The translations under genes were made by a program, and so were the position numbers. Positions 1 to 7,644 of a stretch of DNA of 64,000 nt are shown one piece after another. Where the stretch lies: assembly GCF_021023135.1 (NCBI RefSeq), contig NZ_PGFV01000001.1, positions 62,001 through 126,000 of the forward strand. The letters are read 5' to 3'. The notes beneath the pieces were generated by a model, which worked only from the letters and a program-made list of their open reading frames with translations, ran no database searches and was not told the DNA's origin. Origin of the DNA: Brevibacterium sp. CCUG 69071. GTDB lineage: Bacteria > Actinomycetota > Actinomycetes > Actinomycetales > Brevibacteriaceae. Every line of letters starts with the position of its first letter. Within the stretch, counting starts at the first letter, position 1.

Positions 1-185
1 GTAATCAACAAATTCCTCAGTCATCGCCCACCAGCATAAAGGCGGAATCCGACAGGATGCTGGATGCGTCCGCGGCGTCGTTGCGCCGCCGCGGAGTCGT
101 CGCAGGCACACGCCGTGTGGCCGTGCACGGTCTCTGTGACTGACCGGACACGCGACCGGAGGCGCGGCCGGGTGGAGAAGGGCGA

Positions 186-191
186 TAGGAT
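186..191 (+). promoter_or_regulatory. -10 element for leaderless prfC
   Basis: TAGGAT fits the actinobacterial TANNNT -10 pattern. Its last base lies 7 nt before the GTG start at 198, so transcription should begin at or next to the start codon. No Shine-Dalgarno sequence precedes the GTG and no clear -35 is visible. Bases 1-185 hold no gene I can support. Confidence 0.5.
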
Positions 192-197
192 ATTGCG

Positions 198-1790
198 GTG
201 ACTTCCGGCCAGTATTCCGATAAAGACATTCGAACCCAGGCGGCCCGCCGCCGCACGTTCGCCGTCATCTCCCACCCCGACGCGGGTAAGTCGACGACGA
301 CCGAGGCGCTCGCCCTGCACGCCCGGGCGATCGGCCAGGCGGGAGCCACCCACGGCAAGGCCGGCCGACGCGCCACCGTCTCCGACTGGATGAAGATGGA
401 GCAGGACCGCGGGATCTCGATCTCCTCGGCCGCCCTGCAGTTCGAATACCGGGACGCGGTGTTCAACCTCGTCGACACCCCCGGCCACGCCGACTTCTCC
501 GAGGACACCTACCGCGTCCTCTCCGCCGTGGACTGCGCCGTCATGCTCATCGACGCCGCCAAAGGCCTCGAGGCGCAGACGATGAAGCTCTTCGAAGTCT
601 GTGCCCACCGCAACATCCCGATCATCACCGTCGTCAACAAGTGGGATCGACCGGGCCTCGACGCCCTCGAACTCATGGACGAGGTGCAGGAGCGCACCGG
701 CCTTCTGCCCACCCCGATCACCTGGCCTGTCGGACAGTCCGGAGACTTCCGCGGTGTGCTCGACCGGATCACCGGCGACTACACGAAGTACACCCGCACC
801 GACGGCGGGGCGACCATTGCCGGGGAGGAGACCTTCCCCGCAGAGAAGGCCGCCGATCTCGAAGGCGATGCCTGGTCGACGGCCGTCGACGAATCCGAGC
901 TGCTCGACATGGAAGAGCAGAACCACGACCAGCAGACGTTCCTCGCCGGTAAATCGACCCCGGTGATGTTCGCTTCCGCGGTGCTCAACTTCGGTATCCA
1001 CAAACTCCTCGACATGCTCGTCGACCTCGCCCCGGCCGCAGAAGCCCGCGAGGACAAGAACGGCGAACCGCGCCCCGTCGACGCCCCGTTCTCCGGCTTC
1101 GTGTTCAAGGTCCAGGCCGGCATGGACTCGAATCACCGCGACCGACTCGCCTACATCCGCGTGTGCTCCGGAGTGTTCGAACGCGGCAGCGTGCTCACCC
1201 ACGCCGCCACCGGCAAGCCCTTCGCCACGAAGTACGCCCAGCAGGTCTTCGGCCGCGACCGCGACGTCGTCGACGAGGCCTTCCCAGGTGACGTAGTCGG
1301 TCTCGTCAACGCCTCCGCCCTGCGGGTGGGTGACTCCCTCTATCTTGAAAAGAAAGTCGAATTTCCCGGCATCCCGACCTTCTCTCCCGAACACTTCATG
1401 GTCATCCGCGCCAAGGACTCCTCGAAGTACAAGCAGTTCCGCCGCGGCATCGAACAGCTCGACCACGAAGGTGTCATCCAGGTGCTGCGCTCCGACCTGC
1501 GCGGCGATCAGGCGCCGGTGCTCGGAGCGGTCGGACCGATGCAGTTCGAAGTCGCCGAGGACAGGATGGTCAACGAGTTCAACGCCCCGTGCGCGCTCGA
1601 ACGTCTCAACTTCTCTCTGGCCAGGCGCACCACCCCCGAGTGCGTGTCCACCCTGTCCCGGGAACGCTCCGTCGAGGTCCTCCACCGCTCCGACGGAGAG
1701 CTGCTGGCCCTGTTCTCGGACCGCTGGCGCCTGCACGGAGTGCAGAAGAATCACCCTGATCTCGTGCTCGAGCCGCTCGTCGTCAGCTGA
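198..1790 (+). CDS. prfC: Peptide chain release factor 3 (RF3)
   Basis: RF3 is a cytosolic translational GTPase that recycles RF1/RF2 from the ribosome after stop-codon hydrolysis. The 530-residue product has the usual family length. It shows a P-loop at residues 25-33 (SHPDAGKST), the DTPGH switch-II motif near residue 93, and NKWD, the guanine-specificity motif, near residue 150. EF-Tu-like domain II and an RF3 C-terminal domain follow. The GTG at 198 is chosen because the RF3 N-terminus begins just before the P-loop and a -10 element ends 7 nt upstream, indicating leaderless translation. It is a single gene ahead of ino1. Confidence is high from the motifs and collinearity with RF3 rather than EF-G or LepA. 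Confidence 0.95.
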   Translation: MTSGQYSDKDIRTQAARRRTFAVISHPDAGKSTTTEALALHARAIGQAGATHGKAGRRATVSDWMKMEQDRGISISSAALQFEYRDAVFNLVDTPGHADFSEDTYRVLSAVDCAVMLIDAAKGLEAQTMKLFEVCAHRNIPIITVVNKWDRPGLDALELMDEVQERTGLLPTPITWPVGQSGDFRGVLDRITGDYTKYTRTDGGATIAGEETFPAEKAADLEGDAWSTAVDESELLDMEEQNHDQQTFLAGKSTPVMFASAVLNFGIHKLLDMLVDLAPAAEAREDKNGEPRPVDAPFSGFVFKVQAGMDSNHRDRLAYIRVCSGVFERGSVLTHAATGKPFATKYAQQVFGRDRDVVDEAFPGDVVGLVNASALRVGDSLYLEKKVEFPGIPTFSPEHFMVIRAKDSSKYKQFRRGIEQLDHEGVIQVLRSDLRGDQAPVLGAVGPMQFEVAEDRMVNEFNAPCALERLNFSLARRTTPECVSTLSRERSVEVLHRSDGELLALFSDRWRLHGVQKNHPDLVLEPLVVS

Positions 1791-1801
1791 TCGGCCGCAC
1801 C

Positions 1802-1835
1802 GTGATCCCCTGGGCCGCGGGGTCCGGGCGATCAC
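1802..1835 (+). terminator. Possible prfC terminator hairpin
   Basis: The inverted repeat GTGATC (1802-1807) / GATCAC (1830-1835) encloses a second GC-rich pairing (CCC against GGG). It sits just after the prfC stop at 1790. There is no U-tract, so intrinsic termination is uncertain. Confidence 0.35.
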
Positions 1836-1853
1836 ATGCCTCGCCACTTTGAC

Positions 1854-1939
1854 GAGGAGTTTAAGATGAATAGTCGGGTCTGGTCGAAAACCTGACCCCG
1901 TCAGGAATATCCGAGGTTCGAAACCCCTTGAATCCTCGG
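1854..1939 (+). promoter_or_regulatory. Candidate leader peptide with alternative hairpins upstream of ino1
   Basis: A Shine-Dalgarno-like GAGGAG (1854-1859) lies 6 nt before ATG 1866, which opens a 9-codon frame (MNSRVWSKT) ending at TGA 1893-1895. The stop lies inside a hairpin with arms CCTGAC (1891-1896) and GTCAGG (1900-1905). A competing pairing joins GGGTC (1876-1880) to GACCC (1894-1898). A second hairpin has arms CCGAGG (1911-1916) and CCTCGG (1934-1939). The arrangement resembles an attenuator, but no U-tract follows. Function is inferred only. Confidence 0.35.
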
Positions 1940-1989
1940 GACACTTGGCACTCGGGGAGACCCGAAACAATAAAGGAGAAGTCACAGAC

Positions 1990-3075
1990 GTGGGAACGAA
2001 ATCGATTCGAGTCGCGATTGCCGGATTGGGCAACTGCGCCTCATCCCTGATCCAAGGTGTTGAGTACTACCGGAATGCGGCTCCGGGGACGAAGGTGCCG
2101 GGTCTCATGCATGTGGAGTTCGGGGATTATCACGTCGGTGACATCGATTTCGTCGCCGCCTTCGACGTCGACGGCAAGAAGGTCGGATCCGACATCGCCG
2201 AGGCGATCACCGCCAGTGAGAACAACACCATCAAGCTCGCCGACGTCGAACCCACCGGCATCGAGGTGCTGCGGGGACCGACCCTCGACGGACTCGGCGA
2301 GTACTACCGCGAGACGATCGTCGAATCCGACCGCGAAGCCGTCGACGTGGTCAAAGCTCTCAAGGACGCCGAGGCTGACGTCCTCGTCTGCTACCTGCCC
2401 GTCGGATCGCAGGAGGCCGTGGAGTTCTACGCTCAGGCCGCCATCGACGCGAAGGTCGCCTTCGTCAACGCCCTGCCCGTGTTCATCGCCGGGACGAAGG
2501 AATGGGACGAGAAGTTCCGCGCCGCCGGCGTCCCGATCGTCGGCGACGACATCAAGTCCCAGATCGGAGCGACCATCACCCACAGGGTCATGGCCAAGCT
2601 CTTCGAAGACCGCGGAGTCGTCCTCGACCGCACCTACCAGCTCAACGTCGGCGGCAACATGGACTTCAAGAACATGTTGGAGCGCCAGCGACTCGAATCG
2701 AAGAAGATCTCGAAGACCCAGGCCGTGACCTCGAACACCAACGCCCAGCTGGCCGACCGCGACGTCCACATCGGACCCAGTGACTACGTCGAATGGCTCG
2801 ACGACCGCAAATGGGCCTTCGTCCGCCTCGAGGGCCGCAACTTCGGTGACGCCCCGGTGTCCCTGGAATACAAGCTCGAGGTCTGGGACTCCCCGAACTC
2901 GGCCGGAGTCATCATCGACGCCGTCCGCGCCGCGAAGATCGGCCTCGACCGCGGCATCGGCGGAGCGCTCATCTCCGCGTCGTCCTACTTCATGAAGTCA
3001 CCGCCGGAGCAGACCGACGACGACTCCGCCCACGAGGCCGTCGAGGCCTTCATCCGCGGAGACATCGAACGCTGA
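1990..3075 (+). CDS. ino1: Inositol-3-phosphate synthase
   Basis: The enzyme converts glucose 6-phosphate to 1D-myo-inositol 3-phosphate using NAD+. In actinobacteria this feeds phosphatidylinositol and mycothiol synthesis. The product starts with a Rossmann motif ([16 protein letters not shown]) and keeps the conserved central blocks [11 protein letters not shown] and LNVGGNMDF, plus a C-terminal SPPEQ segment. At 361 residues it matches the short actinobacterial form. GTG 1990 is preferred over an upstream ATG at 1945 because AAAGGAG (1972-1978) sits 11 nt before it and the Rossmann strand follows directly. The 200-nt upstream region carries a possible structured leader. A strong terminator follows at 3121-3145. 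Confidence 0.93.
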   Translation: MGTKSIRVAIAGLGNCASSLIQGVEYYRNAAPGTKVPGLMHVEFGDYHVGDIDFVAAFDVDGKKVGSDIAEAITASENNTIKLADVEPTGIEVLRGPTLDGLGEYYRETIVESDREAVDVVKALKDAEADVLVCYLPVGSQEAVEFYAQAAIDAKVAFVNALPVFIAGTKEWDEKFRAAGVPIVGDDIKSQIGATITHRVMAKLFEDRGVVLDRTYQLNVGGNMDFKNMLERQRLESKKISKTQAVTSNTNAQLADRDVHIGPSDYVEWLDDRKWAFVRLEGRNFGDAPVSLEYKLEVWDSPNSAGVIIDAVRAAKIGLDRGIGGALISASSYFMKSPPEQTDDDSAHEAVEAFIRGDIER

Positions 3076-3660
3076 TCCCACACTGACGGCAGCGCACCGA
3101 CTCAGCGCGCAACGTTCACGGAAGCCCCGCCTCGGCGGGGTTTTCCGTCCCCGCCCCCGCAGCCGATCGAGCCCCCAGGTGAGCAGGCCGACTACGGCTC
3201 CGACGATGGTGCCCGTGAGCAGGCTCGAACCGATGGCGAAGACGCGGACGATGAGGCTCGAGAGGCCGGGATCGAGTCCGGCGAACCTTCCGCCGAGGCG
3301 GGGCAGGGCACCGTCGAACTGTGCAGTCCAGAAGAGCTGATGTCCCACGGCGAGGACGAGACCATAGATGATCCCGACGGTCAGGAGGGTGAGGAAGGCG
3401 TTCGGCACTCTCGCCCACAGGGTCACAAGCACCCAGACGAGCAGCGGGACGGCAACGAAGAGCGCGTTGATTCCCGTGCCCTCGCTGATGATGCCGAGGT
3501 CGTGGAGGACCATGCGGGGCGCGGCGAGCAGAGCCAGGGCGATGATCGCCCAGACCGGCAGGCCGAGTCGCCGAGGTGGTCGTGAGGTCTCATCGGGGGT
3601 CCGGTGGCCGTCGGAGGAGTGGCCGTCCTGAGGGCCGTCGAAGGCGGGATGTGCGCTCAT
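2998..3660 (-). CDS. Predicted four-helix membrane protein of unknown function
   Basis: I do not recognise a family. The 220-residue product has a polar N-terminus of about 30 residues, then roughly four hydrophobic segments between residues 34 and 165 (for example [17 protein letters not shown]), followed by a basic stretch RLRGRGRK. The last 50 residues lie over the ino1 terminator and overlap the 3' end of ino1 by 78 nt. That tail may be a late-stop extension without function. ATG 3660 has only a weak Shine-Dalgarno sequence. It is divergent from the AbgT-type transporter gene. The hydrophobic pattern and GC-rich third positions support a real gene; the C-terminus is less sure. Confidence 0.6.
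   Translation of the reverse strand: MSAHPAFDGPQDGHSSDGHRTPDETSRPPRRLGLPVWAIIALALLAAPRMVLHDLGIISEGTGINALFVAVPLLVWVLVTLWARVPNAFLTLLTVGIIYGLVLAVGHQLFWTAQFDGALPRLGGRFAGLDPGLSSLIVRVFAIGSSLLTGTIVGAVVGLLTWGLDRLRGRGRKTPPRRGFRERCALSRCAAVSVGSAFDVSADEGLDGLVGGVVVGLLRR
3121..3145 (+). terminator. Intrinsic terminator after ino1
   Basis: CCCCGC and GCGGGG arms (about 3125-3140) with a four-base loop are followed by TTTT, and the stem extends through A-T pairs on both sides. It lies 46 nt past the ino1 stop. It also falls inside the 3' part of the opposing membrane-protein frame. Confidence 0.8.
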
Positions 3661-3753
3661 GTTCCGAGCCTAGGGAGGCATACCCCCGGACACAGTCGCC
3701 AAGGAGCGACAGTGCTGTGCGCCGCTCGGCGACATCCAGAATATGAGATTCCT

Positions 3754-3781
3754 TTGTTGCAATCGATCCTGTCCATAGACT
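3754..3781 (+). promoter_or_regulatory. Promoter of the AbgT-type transporter gene
   Basis: TTGTTG (3754-3759) and TAGACT (3776-3781) are 16 bp apart. The predicted start near 3788 lies downstream of the alternative GTG at 3783, which supports the ATG at 3864 as the translation start. Confidence 0.45.
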
Positions 3782-3863
3782 GGTGACTTCCCGCGTGATC
3801 GCGCTCACAGAGCGAATCGCGGCCTGGGGCGCCCACCGGTGCCGACACGACCGAGGAGAACCC

Positions 3864-5447
3864 ATGTCGAGCAACTCCGCCGCCGTCGACGAGAAGTCGA
3901 ACGCACCCTCCGACCTCAGCTGGCTGATGCGCCTGTTGGTCATCATCGAGAGGGCCGGCAACAAGCTGCCTCACCCGTTCTGGCTCTTCCTGTCGCTGGC
4001 CGTGATCGTCATGATCCTCTCGTCGATCTTCTCCGCCACCGGGCTCAGCGCGGTCAATCCCGCCACCGATGAGAAGGTGACGGTGACCAACCTCTTCTCC
4101 ACGGAGTCCCTGCGCGAGATCGTCGCCGGAGCGACGAACAACTTCGTCACCTTCCCACCGCTCGGGCTCGTGCTCATCGTGCTCATCGGCGTCGCCGTCG
4201 CCGAACAGTCGGGGCTCATCCCGGCGATGCTGCGCGGGACCATCGCCGGCGCCTCGCCGAAGTGGATCACCTTCATCGTCGCCCTCGCCGGAACCGCCTC
4301 GTCGATCGCCTCCGACGCCTCGTACATGATCATGATTCCGCTCGGCGGACTCGCTTTCAAAGCGGTCGGCCGTAACCCGCTGCTCGGCTGCCTCGTCGCC
4401 TATGCGGCCACCTCGGGCGGCTATTCTGCGGCTCCGATGGTCAACTCGCTCGACACGATCCTCGGCGGACTCTCCACCTCGGCGGCGCAGATCATCGACG
4501 CCGACTATACGGTCAGCCCGGTCGCGAACTTCTACTTCAACTTCGTCTCGATGTTCGTCGTCGCCGCTGCCGTCACCCTCGTCACCGAACTCCTCCTGTC
4601 CAAGCGGGCAGACCAGATCGAACTCGACGCACCCGATGAGAACGATCCCGAGAACTTCGACGTGAAGATGGAGCTCGACGCCAACGAGAAGCGGGGCATG
4701 GTCTTCGCGGTCATCAGCATCGTCGCCTGCGCGGCCATTCTGTTCTTCCTCGCCCTGCCCGCTGGCTCCTTCCTCCGCGACGAAGCCGGCGGCTTCGGAC
4801 CCGAGTCGGGGCTGATGGCGGGAATCGCGGCCATCATCGGCTTCGGTTTCTTCATCGTCGGCATCGTCTACGGCTACGCCACCGGATCGATCAGGAAGAC
4901 CTCGGACATTCCGGACATGATGGGCAAGGGCCTGCTGCCTTTCGTCCCCGTCATCGTCCTCTTCTTCGCCGCCAGCCAGTTCCTCGCCCTGTTCAAGATG
5001 TCGAGCCTCGGCGAGATCCTCGCCATCCGCGGTGCGGAGTTCTTCGGTTCGCTCAACACCGGGCCCTTCATCATCCTCCTCGGCGGGTGGCTGCTCGTGG
5101 CCTTGGGCGCGATGTTCCTGACCTCCGGGTCGGGGCTGTGGACGCTCATGGCTCCGGTGCTCATTCCGATGTTCATGCTCCTGTCCATCGCCCCGGAGAC
5201 CACCCAGGCGCTCTACCGGATCGGTGATTCGACGACGAACATCATCTCCCCGATGAGCCCCTACTTCGTCGTCGTCCTCGGCTTCATCCAGCGTTATAAG
5301 CGCGATGCCGGCATCGGCACAGTCCTCTCGTTCACGATTCCGCTTTCGTTCGCGATGTTCATCTTCTGGGGGCTGCTGTTCTTCGTCTGGTGGGCCACCG
5401 GAATCCCCTGGGGACCGGGTGCGGCCACCCACTACCAGATGGGCTGA
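3864..5447 (+). CDS. AbgT-family transporter (p-aminobenzoyl-glutamate/drug type)
   Basis: Multi-spanning inner-membrane protein of the AbgT family, whose members import p-aminobenzoyl-glutamate (E. coli AbgT) or export sulfonamides (MtrF-like). The 527-residue product has the family length. Recognisable blocks are PHPFWLFLSLAVIVMI near the N-terminus, FPPLGLVLIVLIGVAVAEQSGL, ASDASYMIMIPLGG, a conserved GGYSAAPM segment, and a late SGSGLWTLMAPVLIPMF followed by DSTTNIISPMSPYF. The start is ATG 3864 behind GAGGAGA (3853-3859). A GTG at 3783 is rejected because a promoter -10 element overlaps it. Substrate cannot be read from sequence. Confidence 0.85.
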   Translation: MSSNSAAVDEKSNAPSDLSWLMRLLVIIERAGNKLPHPFWLFLSLAVIVMILSSIFSATGLSAVNPATDEKVTVTNLFSTESLREIVAGATNNFVTFPPLGLVLIVLIGVAVAEQSGLIPAMLRGTIAGASPKWITFIVALAGTASSIASDASYMIMIPLGGLAFKAVGRNPLLGCLVAYAATSGGYSAAPMVNSLDTILGGLSTSAAQIIDADYTVSPVANFYFNFVSMFVVAAAVTLVTELLLSKRADQIELDAPDENDPENFDVKMELDANEKRGMVFAVISIVACAAILFFLALPAGSFLRDEAGGFGPESGLMAGIAAIIGFGFFIVGIVYGYATGSIRKTSDIPDMMGKGLLPFVPVIVLFFAASQFLALFKMSSLGEILAIRGAEFFGSLNTGPFIILLGGWLLVALGAMFLTSGSGLWTLMAPVLIPMFMLLSIAPETTQALYRIGDSTTNIISPMSPYFVVVLGFIQRYKRDAGIGTVLSFTIPLSFAMFIFWGLLFFVWWATGIPWGPGAATHYQMG

Positions 5448-5593
5448 GTCGGAGTACCGGAATGGCTGGCTGTTCGGCAGCGATTGGCAGGCTTGAACAG
5501 TCGCGACGGCCCCAGGGAATGCCGGGCATTACGATCGTGCAACGCTCGCCGTTCGGGGCCTGGGAATTTCAGTGTCCGCCCAGGTGTTATCGC

Positions 5594-5674
5594 TAGACTT
5601 GAACCGTGAATCACCACTCGCGTGACACCGCGTCACCGCGAAGTCTACTCAGATCGAAAGGATCTCGACCGTGA
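5594..5674 (+). promoter_or_regulatory. -10 element and candidate 22-codon leaderless upstream ORF
   Basis: TAGACT (5594-5599) ends 7 nt before GTG 5606, the spacing seen at leaderless genes elsewhere in this window. From that GTG runs a 22-codon frame (MNHHSRDTASPRSLLRSKGS, then RP) ending at TGA 5672-5674. It overlaps the GTG start of the next gene at 5671 as GTGA. A translated leader coupled to the downstream gene is possible but unproven. The rest of 5448-5593 shows no gene. Confidence 0.35.
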
Positions 5675-6465
5675 GTAACCCCATGATGAACCGGGCGATC
5701 AACCAGGGCGCCCAGGCGGGCCGCAATCAGCCCGTCATGTCCGATCAGGAACTCAACAACCTGTTCAATCAGCCGGCAGCGGAGAACCGCAACGCCGGAC
5801 CGCAGGTCGCCGACCGTGCGATGACCTACGACGATGTGATGATGAAGACCGGCATTCTCTTCACCATCCTCCTCGCCGGTGCCGTGCTCGGCTGGTTCGT
5901 GCCGGTCCTCGCCTTCCCCGCGATGCTCATCGGCCTGGTCCTCGGCCTCGTCAATGCCTTCAAGAAGGAACCGAGCAAGGCGCTGATCATCGGCTACGCC
6001 GCGTTCGAAGGCGTGTTCCTCGGCGGGATCTCCGGAATCTTCGAGAGGATGTACGACGGCATCGTCATTCAGGCGGTCCTCGCCACCCTCTGCGTCTTCG
6101 GCGTCATGCTCGCCCTCTTCAAGTTCAAAGGCGTGCGCTACGGCTCGAAGATGAAGAAGTTCATGTTCATCGCCGTCGGCGGTTATGCGATCTTCTCGCT
6201 CATCAACTTCGGCATCGCCATGTTCACCGGAACCGGAGGAGCCCGCAGCATCGAGGTCTTCGGCATTCCGCTGGGAATCATCATCGGCATCGTCGCCACC
6301 GTGCTCGCCGCGATGACCCTGATCATGGACTTCCAGATGATCGAAGAGGGCGTCAAGCACAAGATCCCGGAGAAGTACTCCTGGATGTGCGCCTTCTCCC
6401 TCATGGTCACCCTCATCTGGCTCTACATCGAGATCCTGCGCCTCATCTCCTACTTCAGGAACTAG
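5671..6465 (+). CDS. Bax inhibitor-1 / YccA family membrane protein
   Basis: The 264-residue protein has a polar, Asn/Gln-rich N-terminus of about 50 residues, then seven hydrophobic segments ending in a charged YFRN tail. It carries the Bax1-I features GYAAFEGVFLGGISGIF and a late DFQMIEEG motif, whose acidic residues resemble the pH-sensing di-aspartyl region of BsYetJ-type channels. Family members are calcium-leak channels or stress modulators; the bacterial role is mostly unknown. GTG 5671 follows AAAGGA (5657-5662). A possible leaderless 22-codon frame overlaps this start by 4 nt. A long terminator hairpin follows at 6516. Confidence 0.85.
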   Translation: MSNPMMNRAINQGAQAGRNQPVMSDQELNNLFNQPAAENRNAGPQVADRAMTYDDVMMKTGILFTILLAGAVLGWFVPVLAFPAMLIGLVLGLVNAFKKEPSKALIIGYAAFEGVFLGGISGIFERMYDGIVIQAVLATLCVFGVMLALFKFKGVRYGSKMKKFMFIAVGGYAIFSLINFGIAMFTGTGGARSIEVFGIPLGIIIGIVATVLAAMTLIMDFQMIEEGVKHKIPEKYSWMCAFSLMVTLIWLYIEILRLISYFRN

Positions 6466-6515
6466 GCCGGTCGCCGGTCGAAGCAGCAAACGCTTCGTCC
6501 GCAGCACCACGTCCT

Positions 6516-6547
6516 CAGGGCGGATTCCCCTTCGGGAGTCCGCCCTG
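6516..6547 (+). terminator. Hairpin terminator after the Bax-inhibitor gene
   Basis: CAGGGCGGA (6516-6524) pairs perfectly with TCCGCCCTG (6539-6547). The stem continues inward (TTCCC against GGGAG) to a CTTC loop, about 14 pairs in all. No U-tract follows. Confidence 0.6.
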
Positions 6548-6558
6548 CGGCGTTTCCG

Positions 6559-6630
6559 GGGAGACAGCGTGTGCAGAACTCCGAGGAGACAGCGTGTGCA
6601 GAACTCCGGAGGGATCGTGTGCAGAACTCC
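6559..6630. repeat. Three tandem copies of a 23-25 bp intergenic repeat
   Basis: The core TGTGCAGAACTCC occurs exactly at 6570-6582, 6595-6607 and 6618-6630. The first two copies also share the preceding GGAGACAGCG. The array lies between a terminator and the promoter of the lyase/dehydrogenase operon. Purpose unknown. Confidence 0.7.
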
Positions 6631-6653
6631 AGATCGCTGTGGAGAATCGGCTA

Positions 6654-6682
6654 TTGCCTGTGATCACAGGCTTGCCTAGGGT
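6654..6682 (+). promoter_or_regulatory. Promoter with overlapping palindromic operator for the lyase/dehydrogenase operon
   Basis: TTGCCT (6654-6659) and TAGGGT (6677-6682) are exactly 17 bp apart. The perfect palindrome CCTGTGATCACAGG (6657-6670) overlaps the -35 and spacer, a position typical of a repressor site. The cognate regulator is unknown; the LysR gene at 9313 is one candidate. Confidence 0.5.
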
Positions 6683-6752
6683 CGGAGCAACGAGGTTGCC
6701 CGCCGTCACCGAGGCTCGGCTGCCTCGAAACTGAGAGCGAAAGGACCATTCG

Positions 6753-7643
6753 ATGACGAATCCGATGCGTGGCGTCTTCGCCGTACCGACCACCCCTTTC
6801 GACGAGGACGGAGAACAGCACCTCGACCGACTCGCCGCCCGGGTCGACGAAGTCCTGGGCACCGGCGTCGAAGGCATCCTCTGCCTCGGCGCCACCGGTG
6901 AGGCCCTGGCACTCAGCGACGCCGAACGGGAGGCCCAGATCCGGGCGATCGTCGACGCAGCCGGAGGCCGCGCCAACATCGTCGTCGGCTGCATGGCCTA
7001 CACGCCCGCGCAGATGAGCGAACACATCGCGAACGCGCAGGCGTGGGGCGCCGATGCCGCCATGATCACTCCGCCCTTCTACGGCGGCCTCGAACCCGAC
7101 TCCGCGACCGCCGCCCTGCACCAGGTGATGACGAACTCGCCGCTGCCGGTGATGGTCTACAACAACCAGCATTCGACCGGCACCGATCTGCTCCCGGAGC
7201 ACCTGGCCACCCTCGCCGACACCGGGGCCCTCTGGAGCGTCAAGGAGACCTCCGGGGCGGCCACCCGAATCCGCGAGCTGCGCCGCGAACTCGGCACCGA
7301 GGTGGAGGTCTTCGTCGGGGCCGACGGAATCGCCCTCGAAGGCTTCAGCCAGGGAGCCAGCGGCTGGGTGGCCGCCTCGGCGTGGCTGCTGCCCCAGCAG
7401 TGCCAGACACTGTGGGCACACGCCCGGGACGGACGCTGGGCGGAGGCGATCGAGCTGTGGAACGGTCTGTCCGACGCGCTCGCGCAGATCGAGGACAACC
7501 CTGCGTTCATCTCTCTGATCAAACAGTCGCTCAGCCGCCGCGGCATCGACCAGGGGCCGGTGCGCCCACCTCTGCCCACCGCCGATGCCGAATCGCTCGA
7601 GGGCCTGCTGGCAACGATCACCGCGCTCGAGAAGGGACTCTGA
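6753..7643 (+). CDS. DapA-family lyase/aldolase (dihydrodipicolinate synthase / N-acetylneuraminate lyase superfamily)
   Basis: Class I aldolase-type enzyme of 296 residues with a TIM-barrel pattern. It has a GATGE phosphate/carboxylate-binding loop (46-50), the catalytic tyrosine in VMVYNN (Y136) and the Schiff-base lysine in SVKETSG (K164). It probably cleaves, dehydrates or deaminates a 2-keto acid. The gene is one base from the aldehyde dehydrogenase, so one enzyme may make the semialdehyde or 2-keto product that the other oxidises. Hydroxyproline and sugar-acid pathways use such pairs, but I cannot pick one. It is unlikely to be the lysine-pathway DapA. ATG 6753 has AAAGGA at 6740-6745. 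Confidence 0.85.
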   Translation: MTNPMRGVFAVPTTPFDEDGEQHLDRLAARVDEVLGTGVEGILCLGATGEALALSDAEREAQIRAIVDAAGGRANIVVGCMAYTPAQMSEHIANAQAWGADAAMITPPFYGGLEPDSATAALHQVMTNSPLPVMVYNNQHSTGTDLLPEHLATLADTGALWSVKETSGAATRIRELRRELGTEVEVFVGADGIALEGFSQGASGWVAASAWLLPQQCQTLWAHARDGRWAEAIELWNGLSDALAQIEDNPAFISLIKQSLSRRGIDQGPVRPPLPTADAESLEGLLATITALEKGL

Positions 7644-7644
7644 C

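Noticed and set aside
1891-1944. tRNA-like T-arm (GGTTCGAAA)
   Set aside because: No acceptor stem, D-arm or anticodon arm can be assembled around it; the bases fit two simple hairpins better.
1944-1990. ATG 1945 as the ino1 start
   Set aside because: The extra residues precede the conserved Rossmann start and the Shine-Dalgarno sequence for GTG 1990 lies inside them.
21-2033. 670-codon open frame on the minus strand
   Set aside because: It lies exactly opposite prfC and the ino1 start. Its product is a repetitive Gly/Val/Glu/Arg sequence typical of an antisense frame in high-GC DNA.
3657-5432. 591-codon minus-strand frame rich in Glu, Asp and Arg
   Set aside because: Mirror of the AbgT-type transporter gene; composition is that expected from reading hydrophobic codons backwards.
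6559-6630. CRISPR array
   Set aside because: Three short near-contiguous copies without unique spacers and no cas genes.
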